Shown: positions 22,351 through 33,360, counted from the stretch's first letter. The stretch: 64,000 nt of DNA from Ursus arctos (GCF_023065955.2 NW_026622919.1:4166501-4230500), one strand, 5' to 3'. Notes: generated by a model not told the origin, from the letters alone. Translations and numbers: made by a program.

Positions 22351-22760
22351 GCGACCCCCAACTCCCCTGAGCGCAGATGGCGCTCCTCGCCCCATCAGGA
22401 GGGGTGGGGGCGGGGGTGAGGGGAGAGGGAGAGAGACATGGGGGAGGGTGACCTTCCCTTAACCTCCCTCCTCCCAGCGGGGAATTCCAGGGACGCTCCC
22501 CTGCGGGTGGAGGTGGGCAGGGGAGAGGCTGCTCCCAGGAGTGGGAGGCTCCTGGCTGCTGCTTCTAACGAGCTTCCTGGTGAGATGTCATCAGGGCCTC
22601 GCTCTCTATCCCTCGCCTCTGCCGCAGAGGCCTGGGCCCCAGTGAGAGTGGTCACTGCACAAAGAAGAATCAAGCCCTCGCTTTGCATAGCTCGTCCTTT
22701 GATCTGGGAAAATCTCCCAAGTCTATGGCTCAGGAGACACGAGCACATCTGTTTGAAAGA
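22351..22760. other. Unique sequence with a G4 motif
   Basis: G-runs of 4, 5, 5 and 4 at 22401-22423, with loops of 1-3 bases, form a G-quadruplex motif. The remainder is unique with no gene support. Confidence 0.5.
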
Positions 22761-22797
<37 letters not shown>

Positions 22798-22802
22798 CGT
22801 GC
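22761..22802. repeat. (GT)12-(GC)4 dinucleotide microsatellite
   Basis: A pure GT run is followed directly by alternating GC and then gtgtgcgtgc. The whole block alternates purine and pyrimidine, the pattern favouring Z-DNA. Confidence 0.95.
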
Positions 22803-22859
22803 AGTGGGGAGGGCAGATGGAGGCAGGCGTGGGGTCTCTCCGGAGGGCAACAGGGCCTG

Positions 22860-23125
22860 AACCTAAATTTGCTGTAATAATTATATTCCCCTTTTTGTCA
22901 TGAAGAAACATTAAGGAACGTTGCATGAAGGTGGAAGAGTCGTTGCTTAGAGAAAACCCAGAAAAGTCAAGAGTCTATACCTTGCGTCTGAGAGTTTCTC
23001 ACGCTTTAAAAAATTATTCACAACCTACTGTGTGTTTGGCACTAAAATTTGCTTTCACTCTAGTATTTGTCTTGTAAAAATTATATTTTAGCTCTTGTTT
23101 GTAAATCATTTCTTTTTCTTTCTCT
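22860..23125. other. AT-rich stretch of unknown origin
   Basis: aatttgctgtaataattata and ttattcacaacctactgtgt lie in an AT-rich segment ending in a TC-rich run next to the SINE. It could be a decayed LINE or a regulatory element; I cannot tell which. Confidence 0.35.
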
Positions 23126-23129
23126 CTCT

Positions 23130-23335
23130 CTCTTTTTAAATTTTTTTTGTTTTTTATTTTTTTAGAGAGCGGGCGGTGGGCAGGGAGGGGCAGAGGGAGA
23201 GGGAGAGAGAATCTCAAGCAGGCTCGCCGCTGAGTGCGGAGCCTGACATGGGGCTGGATCTCACCACCCTGAGATCCTGACCTGAGCGAAATCAAAAGTC
23301 AGTGGCTCAATCGGCTGAAGCCCCCAGGCGTCCCC
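23130..23335 (-). mobile_element. SINEC, older subfamily
   Basis: A T-rich left tail, gagagagaatctcaagcagg middle, ctgacatggggctggatctc and a head near gaagcccccaggcgtccc. The variant middle (aatctcaagcaggctc) differs from the arctoid-type copies, and the divergence indicates greater age. Confidence 0.92.
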
Positions 23336-23419
23336 TGCAGATGGTTTACGAAAGCCCACATCCACACAGAACGAGCAGACAAGACGGTACTCGGTATAGA
23401 GGCAGCGCCTGATAGATTT

Positions 23420-23835
23420 TGCCCAAGCCACCTGTGTAACCTGAACCCAAGTCAAGATACCGTTACCAGGTCCCCGGAAGGCCCTTCCCCTCCCCTGCCG
23501 CACCTCCCGCATTCCTACCTCCTTCCATGAGGCCGCTGCCCCAATTTCTCACACCACCCAGCAGGCTTGCTTTTTGCTATTTTGTCTCAGTCGCCTTCAT
23601 TCGTTCAGTGTTTGGAAGCTTCTTCCCGTCCCTAACTGCAGTTGTGATTCTGTCTCCTTGGGGCGTTGCGCTGTTTTACCGACACACCGCGTCCGGGCGC
23701 GCCGTCCCCCGCACCGCTGCGGGACGAGTATCTGGGTTGTTTCCGGTTTCTGATGTTGGTAGTGGTTCACGTTACTCGCACCTTCTTGCGTGGGTCTCCT
23801 GGTGAACGAATGTGTGCCTTTCTGTTCAGGCTGTT
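23420..23835 (-). mobile_element. L1 (old L1M type) 3' region, antisense
   Basis: The series aacccaagtcaagataccg, a C-rich stretch, ttttgtctcagtcgccttc attc, ttgggttgtttccggtttctg equivalent and ttctgttcaggctgttgc follows an antisense L1M 3' end in degraded form. It shows unusually many CpG sites near 23690-23720. Confidence 0.62.
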
Positions 23836-24676
23836 GCTTTCGAAGGATACTTTTCTATCTCACTCTGCTCCTGCTTGTTCATTGTTTTCTTTCAGGATGT
23901 TAGAGCGGTCGCTTCTTCCCATGGACACATGAAAGTTCAGCCACCTGCTGTTCGCTTGAGGGGAGTATATCTCCCCCCCCCCCCCGCTGGGTTTTTGGGA
24001 TATTTTGATATTTTTGTCCTTGGGTTTCAATAGGTTTGTGACCTAGCAGGGAGTGCGCACATGCGTGTGTGTGCGTGTGTGTGTGCACGTGTGTGTGTGT
24101 GTGATGCTTGGGGTTCTTAGTGCTTCTTGCTCCTATGTCTTGATGTCTTTTGTCAGCTTTGGAAATTCTCCATGACCTCCTCAGCTTCTGCTTCTGCTGC
24201 ACTCTCTCCCTGCTCCCCTCAGCCTGTGCCACGGTGGGGGGGAACCGCTCCATGCCCAGAGAGAGAAAGTGACCCGGAATGTCCACGGTATGTCTCTGTG
24301 TTGCTTCTTTTCTCTCTGGGATCTTGATCCCTCCAGCCCTGGCTTCCTGAACAGCCCTGAACTCCAGTTTTGGTCACCCAGCCTCTTGGGATGGCTGACG
24401 CTCTGCTTGCTTCCTCTGTCTTTTAGGGATTATTTCTGCTGGCCTGGCTCTGTCTGTCCACACCGCTGGGGAACGGACTAAGGCGTCAGGAGGGAAAGCA
24501 GTATAGGATGTCATGGTCACCTCACAGTCTCCCTCTCTCAGGGGCATGGCTTGTCTATTCAAGCCCCACTGCCTTGATCACTCTCTGACGTCTTAACGTT
24601 AAAAAAGTAAAAAGGTGAAGCCACTTACTAGTCGTTCTCCGTGGGAGGACTGGTCATCTATAAGCTAGTCTGACCC
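23836..24676. other. Unique sequence with simple tracts
   Basis: It holds a C13-14 run near 23973-23987 and a degenerate GT repeat at 24063-24102. A pyrimidine-rich stretch lies at 24160-24220. No gene is supported. Confidence 0.45.
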
Positions 24677-24962
24677 CTAAACCTTGGCAGTTTTTCTTCT
24701 TCTTCTTCTTCTTCTTCTTCTTCTTCTTCTTCTTCTTCTTCTTCTTCTTCTTCTTCTTCTTCTTTAAGGATTGTATGTATTTATTTGAGAGAGAGAGAGA
24801 GCATAAGCAGGGGGAGCAGCAGAGGCAGAGGGAGAAGCAGGCTCCCCGCTGAGCTGGGAGGCTGAAGCGGGGCTCGATTCCAGGACCCTGAGGTTATGAC
24901 CTGAGCTGAAGGCAGACGCTTCCCGGACTGAGCCACGCAGGTGCCCTAAACTTTGCAGTTCT
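24677..24962 (-). mobile_element. SINEC whose tail became a (TTC)23 microsatellite
   Basis: The target duplication is ctaaaccttggcagtt at 24677-24692 and ctaaactttgcagtt at 24946-24960. The SINE body runs from about 24763 (ttaaggattgtatgtattta) to a gccacgcaggtgccc head at about 24945. The tail between the left duplication and the body is replaced by a pure TTC array. Confidence 0.94.
24694..24762. repeat. (TTC)23 / (GAA)23 trinucleotide array
   Basis: Twenty-three uninterrupted TTC units on the + strand lie inside the tail of a SINEC. Pure GAA/TTC tracts of this length can form triplex DNA, as known from other loci, and are prone to length change. Confidence 0.97.
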
Positions 24963-25264
24963 AAGTTGCTGATGTTTTGGGGTCGTTTGTTGCCACAGCA
25001 TGGTCTAGCACATTCTGGGGTCCCCGGTGGCCAGGTGGGCTCTCAGAAACTTTCATTTTCCACAGATGGTACCAGGGCCTTCGTGTCTCCTTTATACGAT
25101 TACATTTCCAGAGAAGGTCTGCTCCTGATTTTGGAGCCGCACTGGAATTCCTGGAGCTTTAGGAAGTGGACATTGTCTGCCCAGCTGACTTTTCAATTTT
25201 GTTACCAATACGAAGCCTCGTGGAGTCTTTCACATAAACCCGAGGAGGTCCTTATGCTTGCATG
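24963..25264. other. Unique sequence, nothing recognised
   Basis: A 99-codon plus-strand frame spans 24966-25265 but has no homology or splice context that I can see. The base composition is ordinary. Confidence 0.4.
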
Positions 25265-25494
25265 ATACATTATTTTTATTTTATTTTATTTTATTTTATT
25301 TTTTTAAAGATTTTATTTATTTATTTGACAGAGATAGAGACAGCCAGCAAGAGAGGGAACACAGGCAGGGGGAGTGGGAGAGAAAGAAGCGGGCTCCCAG
25401 CGGAAGAGCCTGATGCGGGGCTCGATCCCAGAATGCCGGGATCACGCCCTGAGCAGAAGGCAGACGCTTAACGACTGCGCCACCCAAGCGCCCC
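25265..25494 (-). mobile_element. SINEC, arctoid-type subfamily, with (TTTTA)n tail
   Basis: The tail carries about five ttttatt units at 25270-25300. The body has gccagcaagagagggaac and a gcgccacccaagcgcccc head. Imperfect tatttttatttt strings at both ends are the likely target duplication. Confidence 0.94.
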
Positions 25495-25499
25495 TATTT

Positions 25500-25885
25500 T
25501 TATTTTTTGTCATTTTTATTTTCTCATCTTTATTTTTTCTGATGATAAAATTATAAAAAAGTTTCAGAACAACAGAAATGTTTAAAGTAAAAAGTGGAAG
25601 ACTTGGTACTCCTATTTGCCTTGAAAATAACTACGACTAACAGGACCTATTTTAGTTTACAGCATTTTATGCAAATGCTAATATATATATATACGTATTC
25701 AAAAATAGGATCATACTGTATATATTGTTCTCCAATTTGCTCTTTTCATTCAGAAATACATTACAGATGTCTTTCTGGGTTCAAGAAGTATCTCGTTACT
25801 TTTAAAGGTTATATAGTTTTCCATCGTACGGACACATCACGACTAAGGGGGTCCCTCGAAAGACATTTATTGTGTATGATTTAAT
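25500..25885 (-). mobile_element. Probable old L1 3' region
   Basis: The order aataggatcatactgtatat, tgttctccaatttgctctt, tcattcagaaatacatt, agatgtctttctgg and atatagttttccatcg follows an antisense LINE fossil familiar from many mammalian 3' ends. The subfamily is unknown. It is AT-rich, with an (AT)n stretch at 25680-25693. Confidence 0.6.
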
Positions 25886-26929
25886 AAGGGAAGATTTTTG
25901 TAAAAATAGGAATGGTTTTGTACTCCATCTACTAGACCCCATTCCATGCTGTTGCAAACAAGACTTTAAGGGCCAGTTTCAGATGTGACACGGGGAGCGG
26001 CTGCCTGGCGGAAAGTATGAATGTGCCCCTCCGGGATGAATGAACGTCGTGAATTGAGACGCTGTCCTCATGGGGGAGGGAACGGGCTCCTGGAGTGGTC
26101 GGTGACTGTTCCCACGCAGCACTTTATTAAGCTTTGTGGTTTCTGAGCATTTCTCACAGAGTTGGGTCGGGCCTTTGGGGCTGAGAGAGAAGCGGAGTGA
26201 TTCCAGGTCTCAGGTGCTCCCGGGGGCGGGAGGAGGGCTGCCACGAGGCCAACCCCAGGCCTGGAGGCCGAGGGGTTGGAGGTGAGACCCGGAGCCTGGG
26301 TGAAGCCTCTGTCCAAGCAGCCCTCTCTGTGCCGCACAGTTTTGGGTGTTGCTTTGGACAGAAAACCTGACATTGGACCCCGTATGCTCTGCGATGCTCT
26401 TAAAAGTGTTTACGAAGAGTTGTGTGTGAGTTAGGAGCCCCGTCGATGTGGGGGGAGGGGAGGGAGGGCTGCTGCTTCTCGGGCTCAGACCACAACACAG
26501 GTTGTAGACGGAGTGGCTCGGGCTGCAGTGAGAAACGCCAGTCACACCGTGGTAGGGCGAAGCAGTTGGGGCAGTCCCTGCAGATGACCTGGGACCCCAC
26601 AAATTCTGCTCCTGGAGGGGACATCGAGTGGCAGCCTGGCCTCTGTCGCCCTGTGAGCCCTCCGTCACCACCTCCAGGGACCCTCTCACAGCTGTCATCG
26701 CCCCGCTAGTCAGGACAGTGATGACAGTTCCTCACCTCCATCCATCGCCTCCCTGTGGTGCTAAAGCACCAGCTGGGGTGGGGTGCGTCCGGGTCGGCAT
26801 TTGGAGCGACCCCCTCTAAGGCCAGAGGATGCAGGGTGCGCACACCCACTGACCGGGGCTGCCAGGTGTTGTAGGTACAACGAACCTTTTCCGCAGGAAA
26901 TCTGCAGAAGGGATTCATTTAGAAGGTAG
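25886..26929. other. Unique sequence, no supported gene
   Basis: The first 100 bases remain AT-rich; the rest is GC-rich. Minus-strand frames at 26068-26698 overlap each other without exon signals. Confidence 0.45.
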
Positions 26930-26990
26930 GTGAGTGTGGGTGAAGTGTGTGTGCCTGTGCATGCGTGTGCACACGTGTGTGCGTGTTCCA
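26930..26990. repeat. Degenerate TG/CA-rich stretch
   Basis: gtgtgtgtgcctgtgcatgc and gtgtgcacacgtgtgtgcgt alternate purine and pyrimidine with interruptions. Confidence 0.65.
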
Positions 26991-27029
26991 TGCAAACCAT
27001 TTTATTCAGTGTCTTCTCTACGGCACGCT

Positions 27030-27330
27030 GTCCCAGCTATGACTATACGCGTTTACATAACACGGAGTCTGTGCCCTTCAGCAGCGTGTCGTGGTGGGCT
27101 GGAGGATGGAAAGTGCAAGAATTAATGACCCCCAAGTCGGGTGACTTAAAACCACATTTGTCATTTCTTGGTTTTCTGTGGATTCGTGGGGCAGGTCTTT
27201 CTAGGCAGGTTTGGCTGATCGGCCCGGTGGCTGGGCTGGGGCTGGGGGCTCCAGGGTGGTCTCACTCTCATTCTGGCAGGTGGCGGACCGGCTGGTCTTA
27301 GGATCTGGGCTGAGAGGGTCCACGCGGCCT
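27030..27330 (-). mobile_element. MaLR/MLT1-type LTR fragment, antisense (degraded)
   Basis: The strings gacttaaaaccacatttgtc, tttctgtggattcgtggggc and ttggctgatc resemble the antisense start region of MLT1-type LTRs (cttaaaacaacaca, tctgtgggtcag). The boundary is soft and the right half is too diverged to follow. Confidence 0.5.
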
Positions 27331-27554
27331 CCCAGCCTCCAGGAGGTGAGCCTGGGCTCCCTCCATCGCGGTCTCGGTGCCCAAGAGCGCGCGCACGTCC
27401 CAGCCTGTGCCCTTCTCATCAGCCACGCCAGTCACGCGGCTGCGCTCAGAATCGGCCTCGGAGGGGCTACTCGAGAGCAGGGTGCAGGCAGGCTCGTGCA
27501 GGTCACACTGTTGCTACGATGTGACCCCGAAGGGCAAGAAGAGGGAGCCTGTTT

Positions 27555-27617
27555 TGGCAGACAGTATAAAAAAAAAAAAAAGTCTAATGGTCCACCATCT
27601 TAAAAAAAAAAAAAAAA
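27555..27617. repeat. Two poly-A tracts 27 bases apart
   Basis: An A14 run at about 27559-27572 and an A16 run at about 27602-27617 flank gtctaatggtccaccatct. No SINE or LINE body lies immediately to the left, so their origin is unclear. They may be the tails of truncated insertions. Confidence 0.75.
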
Positions 27618-27629
27618 GTCCCACTTAAC

Positions 27630-27930
27630 TCCAAGTTAAACCAGGGGCGGCCAATTTGGGAATTAACCTTCTGGTGGGACCCACCTCTTTTTGGTTCAAT
27701 CAGTCTCCAACATGGAAAGAACCTTTTGCACTCAAAGGTTTAATTACGGGCTTTTCTTGCCACTTCCCGCCCCCCTCCCCACCGCAGGGCTTGGCTGTGG
27801 TATAATTAGCTGCCTATGGATCAAGGTGGCTGTGCCCAGTGCTCGTAAAGGGGTACCGCGCATACTCGACCAGCTTTCTAGTTGGATTGGGTCACTGTTT
27901 CATGTGGTTTGCTGCTAACAGCTACCTTCC
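27630..27930. promoter_or_regulatory. Putative conserved noncoding element
   Basis: The sequence from ccaagttaaaccagggg through ggtataattagctgcctatg is repeat-free. It holds gggaattaacc, aggtttaattacggg and ataattag homeodomain cores. A regulatory role is inferred from composition only. Confidence 0.35.
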
Positions 27931-29639
27931 AGCATTTTCCAGGGCATTGGAGGCATGGTGGGGCAGTGGGTCATTAGGTCCCTGCCATGATCGAGAGTCC
28001 CCGGGACTGGGCATCCCGGCTGCCCCACTCCCTGCGGATACTGAACACAGAGGAGAACAAAGAGGGGGCAGGCGTGGCTGTAGTCCTGGCAGCTGGCTCT
28101 GACCGGGCGACTGACACTCTCATTCTGGCCATTCAGGGCTGGAGGGTCCCAGGGCACTGGGCAGAGAGGCACTAGCCCACGCTGGGCAAGTGGCCAGCCA
28201 TCTTGGGTCACGTTCTTGTTTTAGGCCCCCGCCCCAATCCCTTTCCCTGTCCCTTGCTCCACAGTGACCACAGCAGGGTGGGTGATTTTCAGGGAGGCTG
28301 AGTGTGGGGGCAGGGATGCAGCAGGGAGAAGGAGGTGGCAGCCTCTGCCACTGGCGGGCGGGGGGTGGGGAGGCTCATGCATAGGAAGAGATGTCCAGTC
28401 TCCCGGTTCTGGCCACAGCAGGACAGGTCTCCTTGGGAGCTGGACAGGGACCTGTCAGCACCTTATTTCCAAGCACACATCCCTCTCCTTTCTCCCATGC
28501 CCTCCAAGGCCCACTGTGGGCCACGTCTGCACCCGGAGGGGAGTGAGAGGTGACCCGCCAGGTCACCTGGAATCGAGTCAGGAATGGGAAAGAATCCTGA
28601 TTCATCGGAGGGTCTTGGCTGCCAAGAAAATTCTCTTGAAGCCTCTCTTCAGCTGCTGCTTCCCAGGGGTGAGGACTTCCAGTGTTTGCTTCTCGGCCAG
28701 CCGTCCGTGACTCAGAGACTGAGGGGCCCGGGAAGGAGAGGGGCCAAAGACCAGATGTGGGGCGGCGATGGGGTGAGCGCAGTCCCCCGTGTGGGAGAGT
28801 GGGGAGGGGGCATGGGCACAGTAACGAAGGGCGCGTGTTAATCCGTGACGACGCTTTCTGGGCTTCTCTGGGCCAGGCTCCAGGCTGGCGGTCTTGCGTG
28901 CTCCCACATCGGCCTCAGGGGCATCTGCTAATGCCTCCAGTTGGCTGAGGAGGAAGCCGAGGTGGCCTGACTGGTCTCCAATTCCAGAGTCCATTTCTCC
29001 AAGAGACTGCTTCTCAGCCCCAGGGTCTGTCCTGGAAGCAGGCGAAGGCCAGCCTCATAGAGCGAGGAGGACTCCCAGGGCACTCCCAGGGCAGGCTGCT
29101 GGGCTCGAAGACCCCTGGTGCGCCAGGAGAGGAGGGGTGGGAATGGGTCTGTCTTGCTCATCTGGGCTGTGGCTTTCGCCTTGTGGGTCTCTCCAGCAGC
29201 CTGCTCCTCACTGGTGCAAGGCTGTGGGGGGCCCGGGGACAGAGGCACATCTGGGCTGACAGGGGATGCTCTCACTGCCTCCAAAAGGCTGGTGTGAGCT
29301 GGAGGTGGTGGCAGAATACAGAAGACAGTAAACAAGAACTGAGATCGCCCCCTCTCACCAGATAACACCACAAGGAACAGAGCAGAGGAAGGACTCGAAG
29401 ACATGGTGCAAAAGGGTTCTTACCAACTGTGGTGTCACCCCCTGAGGATGCAGCTGCCAGCTCAGAGCCCTGGGTCCTGTCTGAATCCCTTGATCCCGTC
29501 TGGACCCCTCTCTCTCTGCCCTTCTACAGCTGGGTGCAAGCTCCGTGCTCGCTCTTGGGCCCTCCGCCTGTGCTGGTACCCTGGCCTGACTCCAGAGAGC
29601 AGAAAGGCCAGGCAGAGTTCTCGCTCCTTTCTGTCTTCA
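27931..29639. other. Unique GC-rich sequence, no supported gene
   Basis: G-rich clusters occur near 28355-28373. Frames on both strands at 28602-29404 are short and without splice support. No interspersed repeat is recognised. Confidence 0.5.
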
Positions 29640-29770
29640 GAAGCTGTGAGTCATGTGTTTGTATTTTTAGCAACACACAGTAATCTGCTGCGTGAGAAAG
29701 AATTGGAGGGGACGCTTGCACCGTTAATGTAACAAAGGCAATTAATTTGGATCCAACGCATAGGGCTGGA
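29640..29770. promoter_or_regulatory. Short AT-rich putative element
   Basis: gtttgtatttttagcaac, accgttaatgtaacaaagg and caattaatttggatcc form a compact AT-rich island with TAAT cores, not matching a known repeat. Confidence 0.28.
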
Positions 29771-30364
29771 GCCAGCCAGCCAGGGCACTTCGATCCAGGA
29801 AAGGAGAGAGAAAGAAGGCCTGGTGTGTTGCAGGGATGCCCAAGGATGGAGACACTGTGGGGATGGAGGCCCCCTAAGACTTTCCCGGGACAGCAAAGTG
29901 GGGCTGCCGTCCGGGTGGGCAGCTGGCACAAGCCTGGAGCCCTGTCGTTGTGGCCACAGGCCTGGCTCAGGGGGCGTCTCTACCACCTGGAAAGGTCAAA
30001 GCGTGTGGATTCCTTCCTGTCGAGTCCTCCCCCGACAAGCCACATGATCTCCTGGGAGTCCGCCCACTCCAATGACAGGCTTCTTCCTCGTGACCACCCC
30101 GTGCTGGAGAGATGCTGGGTCCCTACTGCTCTTGGGAAAAGCTGAAACTTTTGACCCTTGCTTCCAAGATTGTCCTCCGTTGGTTTCTGATCCCCTTTCA
30201 ACCTCACCATACATTGTAAACGTATAAAGCACGGATGGGCGACATGCCATCGGCGTCTGCGTTGTCGTCTTTGCCATGACCCTCCTTAAGGACCCTTCCA
30301 GGAGGCAGTATTGTCCAAACAGAGCCCCAACTTCAAAATTACAAAGTACCCTTTTTGGGTCTGC
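29771..30364. other. Unique sequence, nothing recognised
   Basis: The composition is GC-rich until about 30130 and then mixed. There is no repeat, exon or simple tract of note. Confidence 0.45.
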
Positions 30365-30450
30365 CCTGACTGTGGCCCATTGGACAGTTGCTCTAACATT
30401 TCTGAGCCTCAGTTTCCCTGTAGTGTCATTTGAGAATCCATGTCATGGAG
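30365..30450 (+). mobile_element. MIR SINE fragment
   Basis: ctgagcctcagtttccctgt with following sequence matches the MIR core in sense orientation. Both ends are decayed. Confidence 0.6.
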
Positions 30451-31812
30451 GGACAGAGCATGACCCACATAAAGGAAGGGTGAGGGCAGGCCTTCCCGCT
30501 TATCTTATAGGCTTGCGGAGAGGACAGTCAAGTAAAAGGGTGGAAGGCTCTCTAGTAAATTAAAGAAGGTGATACAGGTGAGTGCCTGGTGATTCTTCCC
30601 CCTGGGGATTTGCCTACCTGAACCCTGGAACAGGCTGGGCTCCCTGGGGTACACTTGTCATTCATAGCAGACCAGCTCCCCTTGCTCCTGGAAAGAAAGC
30701 AGGAGGCTTCTGGGGGCCAGAACCATGCAGAGAGGTGGGCCCTTGTGTGCCCCGCGTCCTCGGTTCGGGTTGATTCACCCCTCTCTGGATGCCTCGTACT
30801 CTCGGGAAGCCCACAGGACAAGCCCGGACCCCAGCACACACGGCCCTTGTGCTGAGATGCAGCAGCAGCCGGGCCCGGAGGGGACTCCGGATCCGAGCCA
30901 GACCCAGCAGCTTTGCCCAAGGAGCAGGCCACCAGGAGAGGCAGGCGGTGGCCCCAGAGACTCTCCCGGTTACCCCAAAGCCACCGATGCAGATTTCATT
31001 CACTCTCTTCTCCAGCAGTATTGCGCATTGCAGCAGAGGTCCCGACTGCCCACCCCTCAGCAGGCCTTGCTTGGATCCGCACGATATGGTGAGGCAGGAG
31101 CCGATGGCTGTCGGCCAGGTTGGCCTCCTCCAACCCAACCCACACCAGGGACAGGCGGGCGGGGAGTATGCAGACCAGGCTGTTCCAGCGCCACCTTCCC
31201 TGGCAACCCACCAGCCGCCTTGTCCTGCGGTCGACAAAGCCGCTGGCCTCTGTCCGGCGTGCGTGTCCGCATCGGCACGCCTGTCCCGGACCTGGGTCAG
31301 GCTTCCCAGCCTCCTGACCCGGATCTCACAACGGTTCTCTTGCTATGGCCTGAGTTAAAAAAAAAAAAAAAAAGTATAAATAGCATAACAACATCGAGTA
31401 AGTTCTTGAGGAAGTCAAAGCACTCGTGAGCCCTCTGCCCAACACAAGGGTGTCCATCTCGGCCTCCTCCCCTGCCTGCCTTTCCCGGTCGCCTGGTTGC
31501 CTCTTTTCAGCCGACTTTGATTTGATCACGTCAGAGTTTATCGACTCCGGCCGTGGAATTAGCACCTCCCTGGCTCCCAGACACAGACCCCCGAGCGCCC
31601 CGATCTTCCCGCCTGCTACCTGTCTCCTTCTGCCCCCAGCCAGCTTGGGTTCTGGGCACACTCCTCCCTCGGGCCAGGGCCTCGCTGCCCCCGTCCGTCA
31701 TCCCCTCTCATGGTGCATTTCAGCCACTCGCCTGCCTCCGGGCCGCGTCGCAAGCACTCCCAGCGCATGTCCTCCACTTCAGGAGACGACCATCCCTCGA
31801 CAGGTGCTGCGA
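30451..31812. other. Unique GC-rich sequence with an orphan A-tract
   Basis: An A17 run at 31357-31373 follows GC-rich sequence that holds long plus frames (30725-31429). There is no polyadenylation signal or target duplication, so a processed pseudogene is not supported. The flanking sequence is not a SINE. Confidence 0.45.
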
Positions 31813-32008
31813 ATTTTTTTTTTTTTTAAAGATTTATTTATTTATTTATTTAACAGAGACAGCCAGCGAGAGAGGGAACACAAGCAGGGGGAGTGGGAGA
31901 GGGAGAAGCAGGCTCGGAGGAGCCCGATGTGGGGCTCGATCCCAGAATGCCAGGATCACGCCCTGAGCTGAAGGCAGACGCTTAACGACTGTGCCACCCA
32001 GGCGCCCC
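31813..32008 (-). mobile_element. SINEC, arctoid-type subfamily
   Basis: A T14 tail, gatttatttatttatttatt repeat, gccagcgagagagggaac middle and an actgtgccacccaggcgccc head. The middle is shortened (gcaggctcggaggagcccg). No clear target duplication is visible because its right flank is another SINE head fragment. Confidence 0.94.
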
Positions 32009-32028
32009 TACACCACCCAGGCGCCCCT
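32009..32028 (-). mobile_element. Orphan SINEC head fragment
   Basis: acaccacccaggcgcccc repeats the SINE head directly after the complete head of the preceding copy. It is either a remnant of an older SINE that served as target or a local duplication of the head. Confidence 0.75.
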
Positions 32029-32250
32029 GGATTGGCTTTTTTTTTTTTTAAAGATTTTATTTATTTGACACAGAGAGAGGGACAGCCAGCGAGAGAGGGA
32101 ACACAAGCAGGGGGAGTGGGAGAGGAAGAAGCAGGCTCCCAGTGGAGGAGCCTGATGTGGGGCTCGATCCCAGAACGCCGGGATCACGCCCTGAGCCGAA
32201 GGCAGACGCCCAATGACTGAGCCACCCAGGCGCCCCCTGAATTGGCTTTT
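32029..32250 (-). mobile_element. SINEC, arctoid-type subfamily, with target duplication
   Basis: The body is 32041-32236, with gccagcgagagagggaac, agaggaagaagcaggctccc and an actgagccacccaggcgccc head. Duplications ggattggctttt (32029-32040) and gaattggctttt (32239-32250) flank it. Confidence 0.96.
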
Positions 32251-32999
32251 TAAAAGGAATTATTACTTTTGAAAAAATATCATAAAGGGGCACCTGGGCT
32301 GTGGGATTGTGGACCGTGGGCTGTTTTCCTCTTGACACTTGTTATTAAAAGTTGAATCCATTTTGAACCCTGTAAAATGTTTCTGACGTTCCGTCGTGAT
32401 GATATTCAGCACACCCATTTTGAGGAGGCTCACCTGTCCACCTGACATTCTTCCGTCACACAAGGATGTCGTCCTGCACGTGGATGGGCACGCCAGGTGC
32501 AGGTGCTGCTCGGGATGTTACCACGGGGCCTCTCAAGGAGATGCGTCTTTGCCCTCCCAGGGCCCCCCATGAGGACAGAGAAACAACATGGGTGAGCACC
32601 TGTCCCACACAGTGGGCTGTGCTGGGTGTGGGCCAGTTCTCAGCCCCCAGTGAGTCCTCAGCCCTGTGGCTAAACTTCAGGTCAGGTGCCCAGCAGAAGA
32701 GGTGAGGGTAACCTGGAGTGGGGGGACCAATTTGACCAGGGAGGGCAGCTGAGGCTCCAGCTAGAGGTGGCATTTCACGGGTGGGCGTTGCTAAGCTGAG
32801 GAGGGATAAGGAAAGTTCCAGGCTGGGGGATGGAGGTGTGAGAGGCTGAGGGGACAGGGAGCAGGTGGGAGAAGGATCCAGAAGCTGAGGTCAGGAGGTG
32901 AAGGGTGATGAGCACCAGGCTAAAGATTTTGCACTGGGTGCTCTCAAGTGGAAATCCCTGGGGGCCTGGGCGGGGGGCAGGTTTGTGTAAGGAGAGCTC
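32251..32999. other. Mostly unique sequence with a possible SINE head trace
   Basis: At 32286-32304 aaggggcacctgggctgtggg resembles a truncated sense SINEC head, but no body follows. The remainder is GC-rich and unrecognised. Confidence 0.4.
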
Positions 33000-33360
33000 C
33001 CGTTGCGGACAGCAGTGGGTGGGGGGATCATAGGGAAGGTGCTGGGACAGGCACTGACCAGGACAGTAACTCAGGTAACTCAGGGAAAATGGTAGAAGCA
33101 GGAGGGGTGGAGATGGGAGAGGGGGCTCAGAAACGCTCAAGAGACAGAATCCAAAGTTGACAGGTGTGCTGACACAGCGTTTGGGCAAGGGTGAGTGAGG
33201 AGTATAGGCACCCCAAGTCCTGGAGTTAGGGTCTGCAGGGAAGGGGCCAATGCTGGGGTTGCGTGCGGAGGACAGTGAGTTCCGCTCTGAATCTATGGAG
33301 TTTGAAGGACAAGGAGGCATCCAGGTGGAAAGGTACAGTCCTGAAACCCAGAGAGGTGGG
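33000..33360 (+). mobile_element. Unidentified ancient interspersed repeat
   Basis: gtgagttccgctctgaatct atggagtttgaaggac and catccaggtggaaaggt resemble a dispersed mammalian repeat I recall with gagttcagttttggacatgt and acatccaggtggagatg segments. I cannot name the family. The assignment needs a repeat-library search. Confidence 0.35.

Noticed and set aside
30725..31429. Possible processed pseudogene ending in an A17 tract
   Set aside because: No polyadenylation signal before the tract, no target duplication found, and the frame has no recognisable protein.
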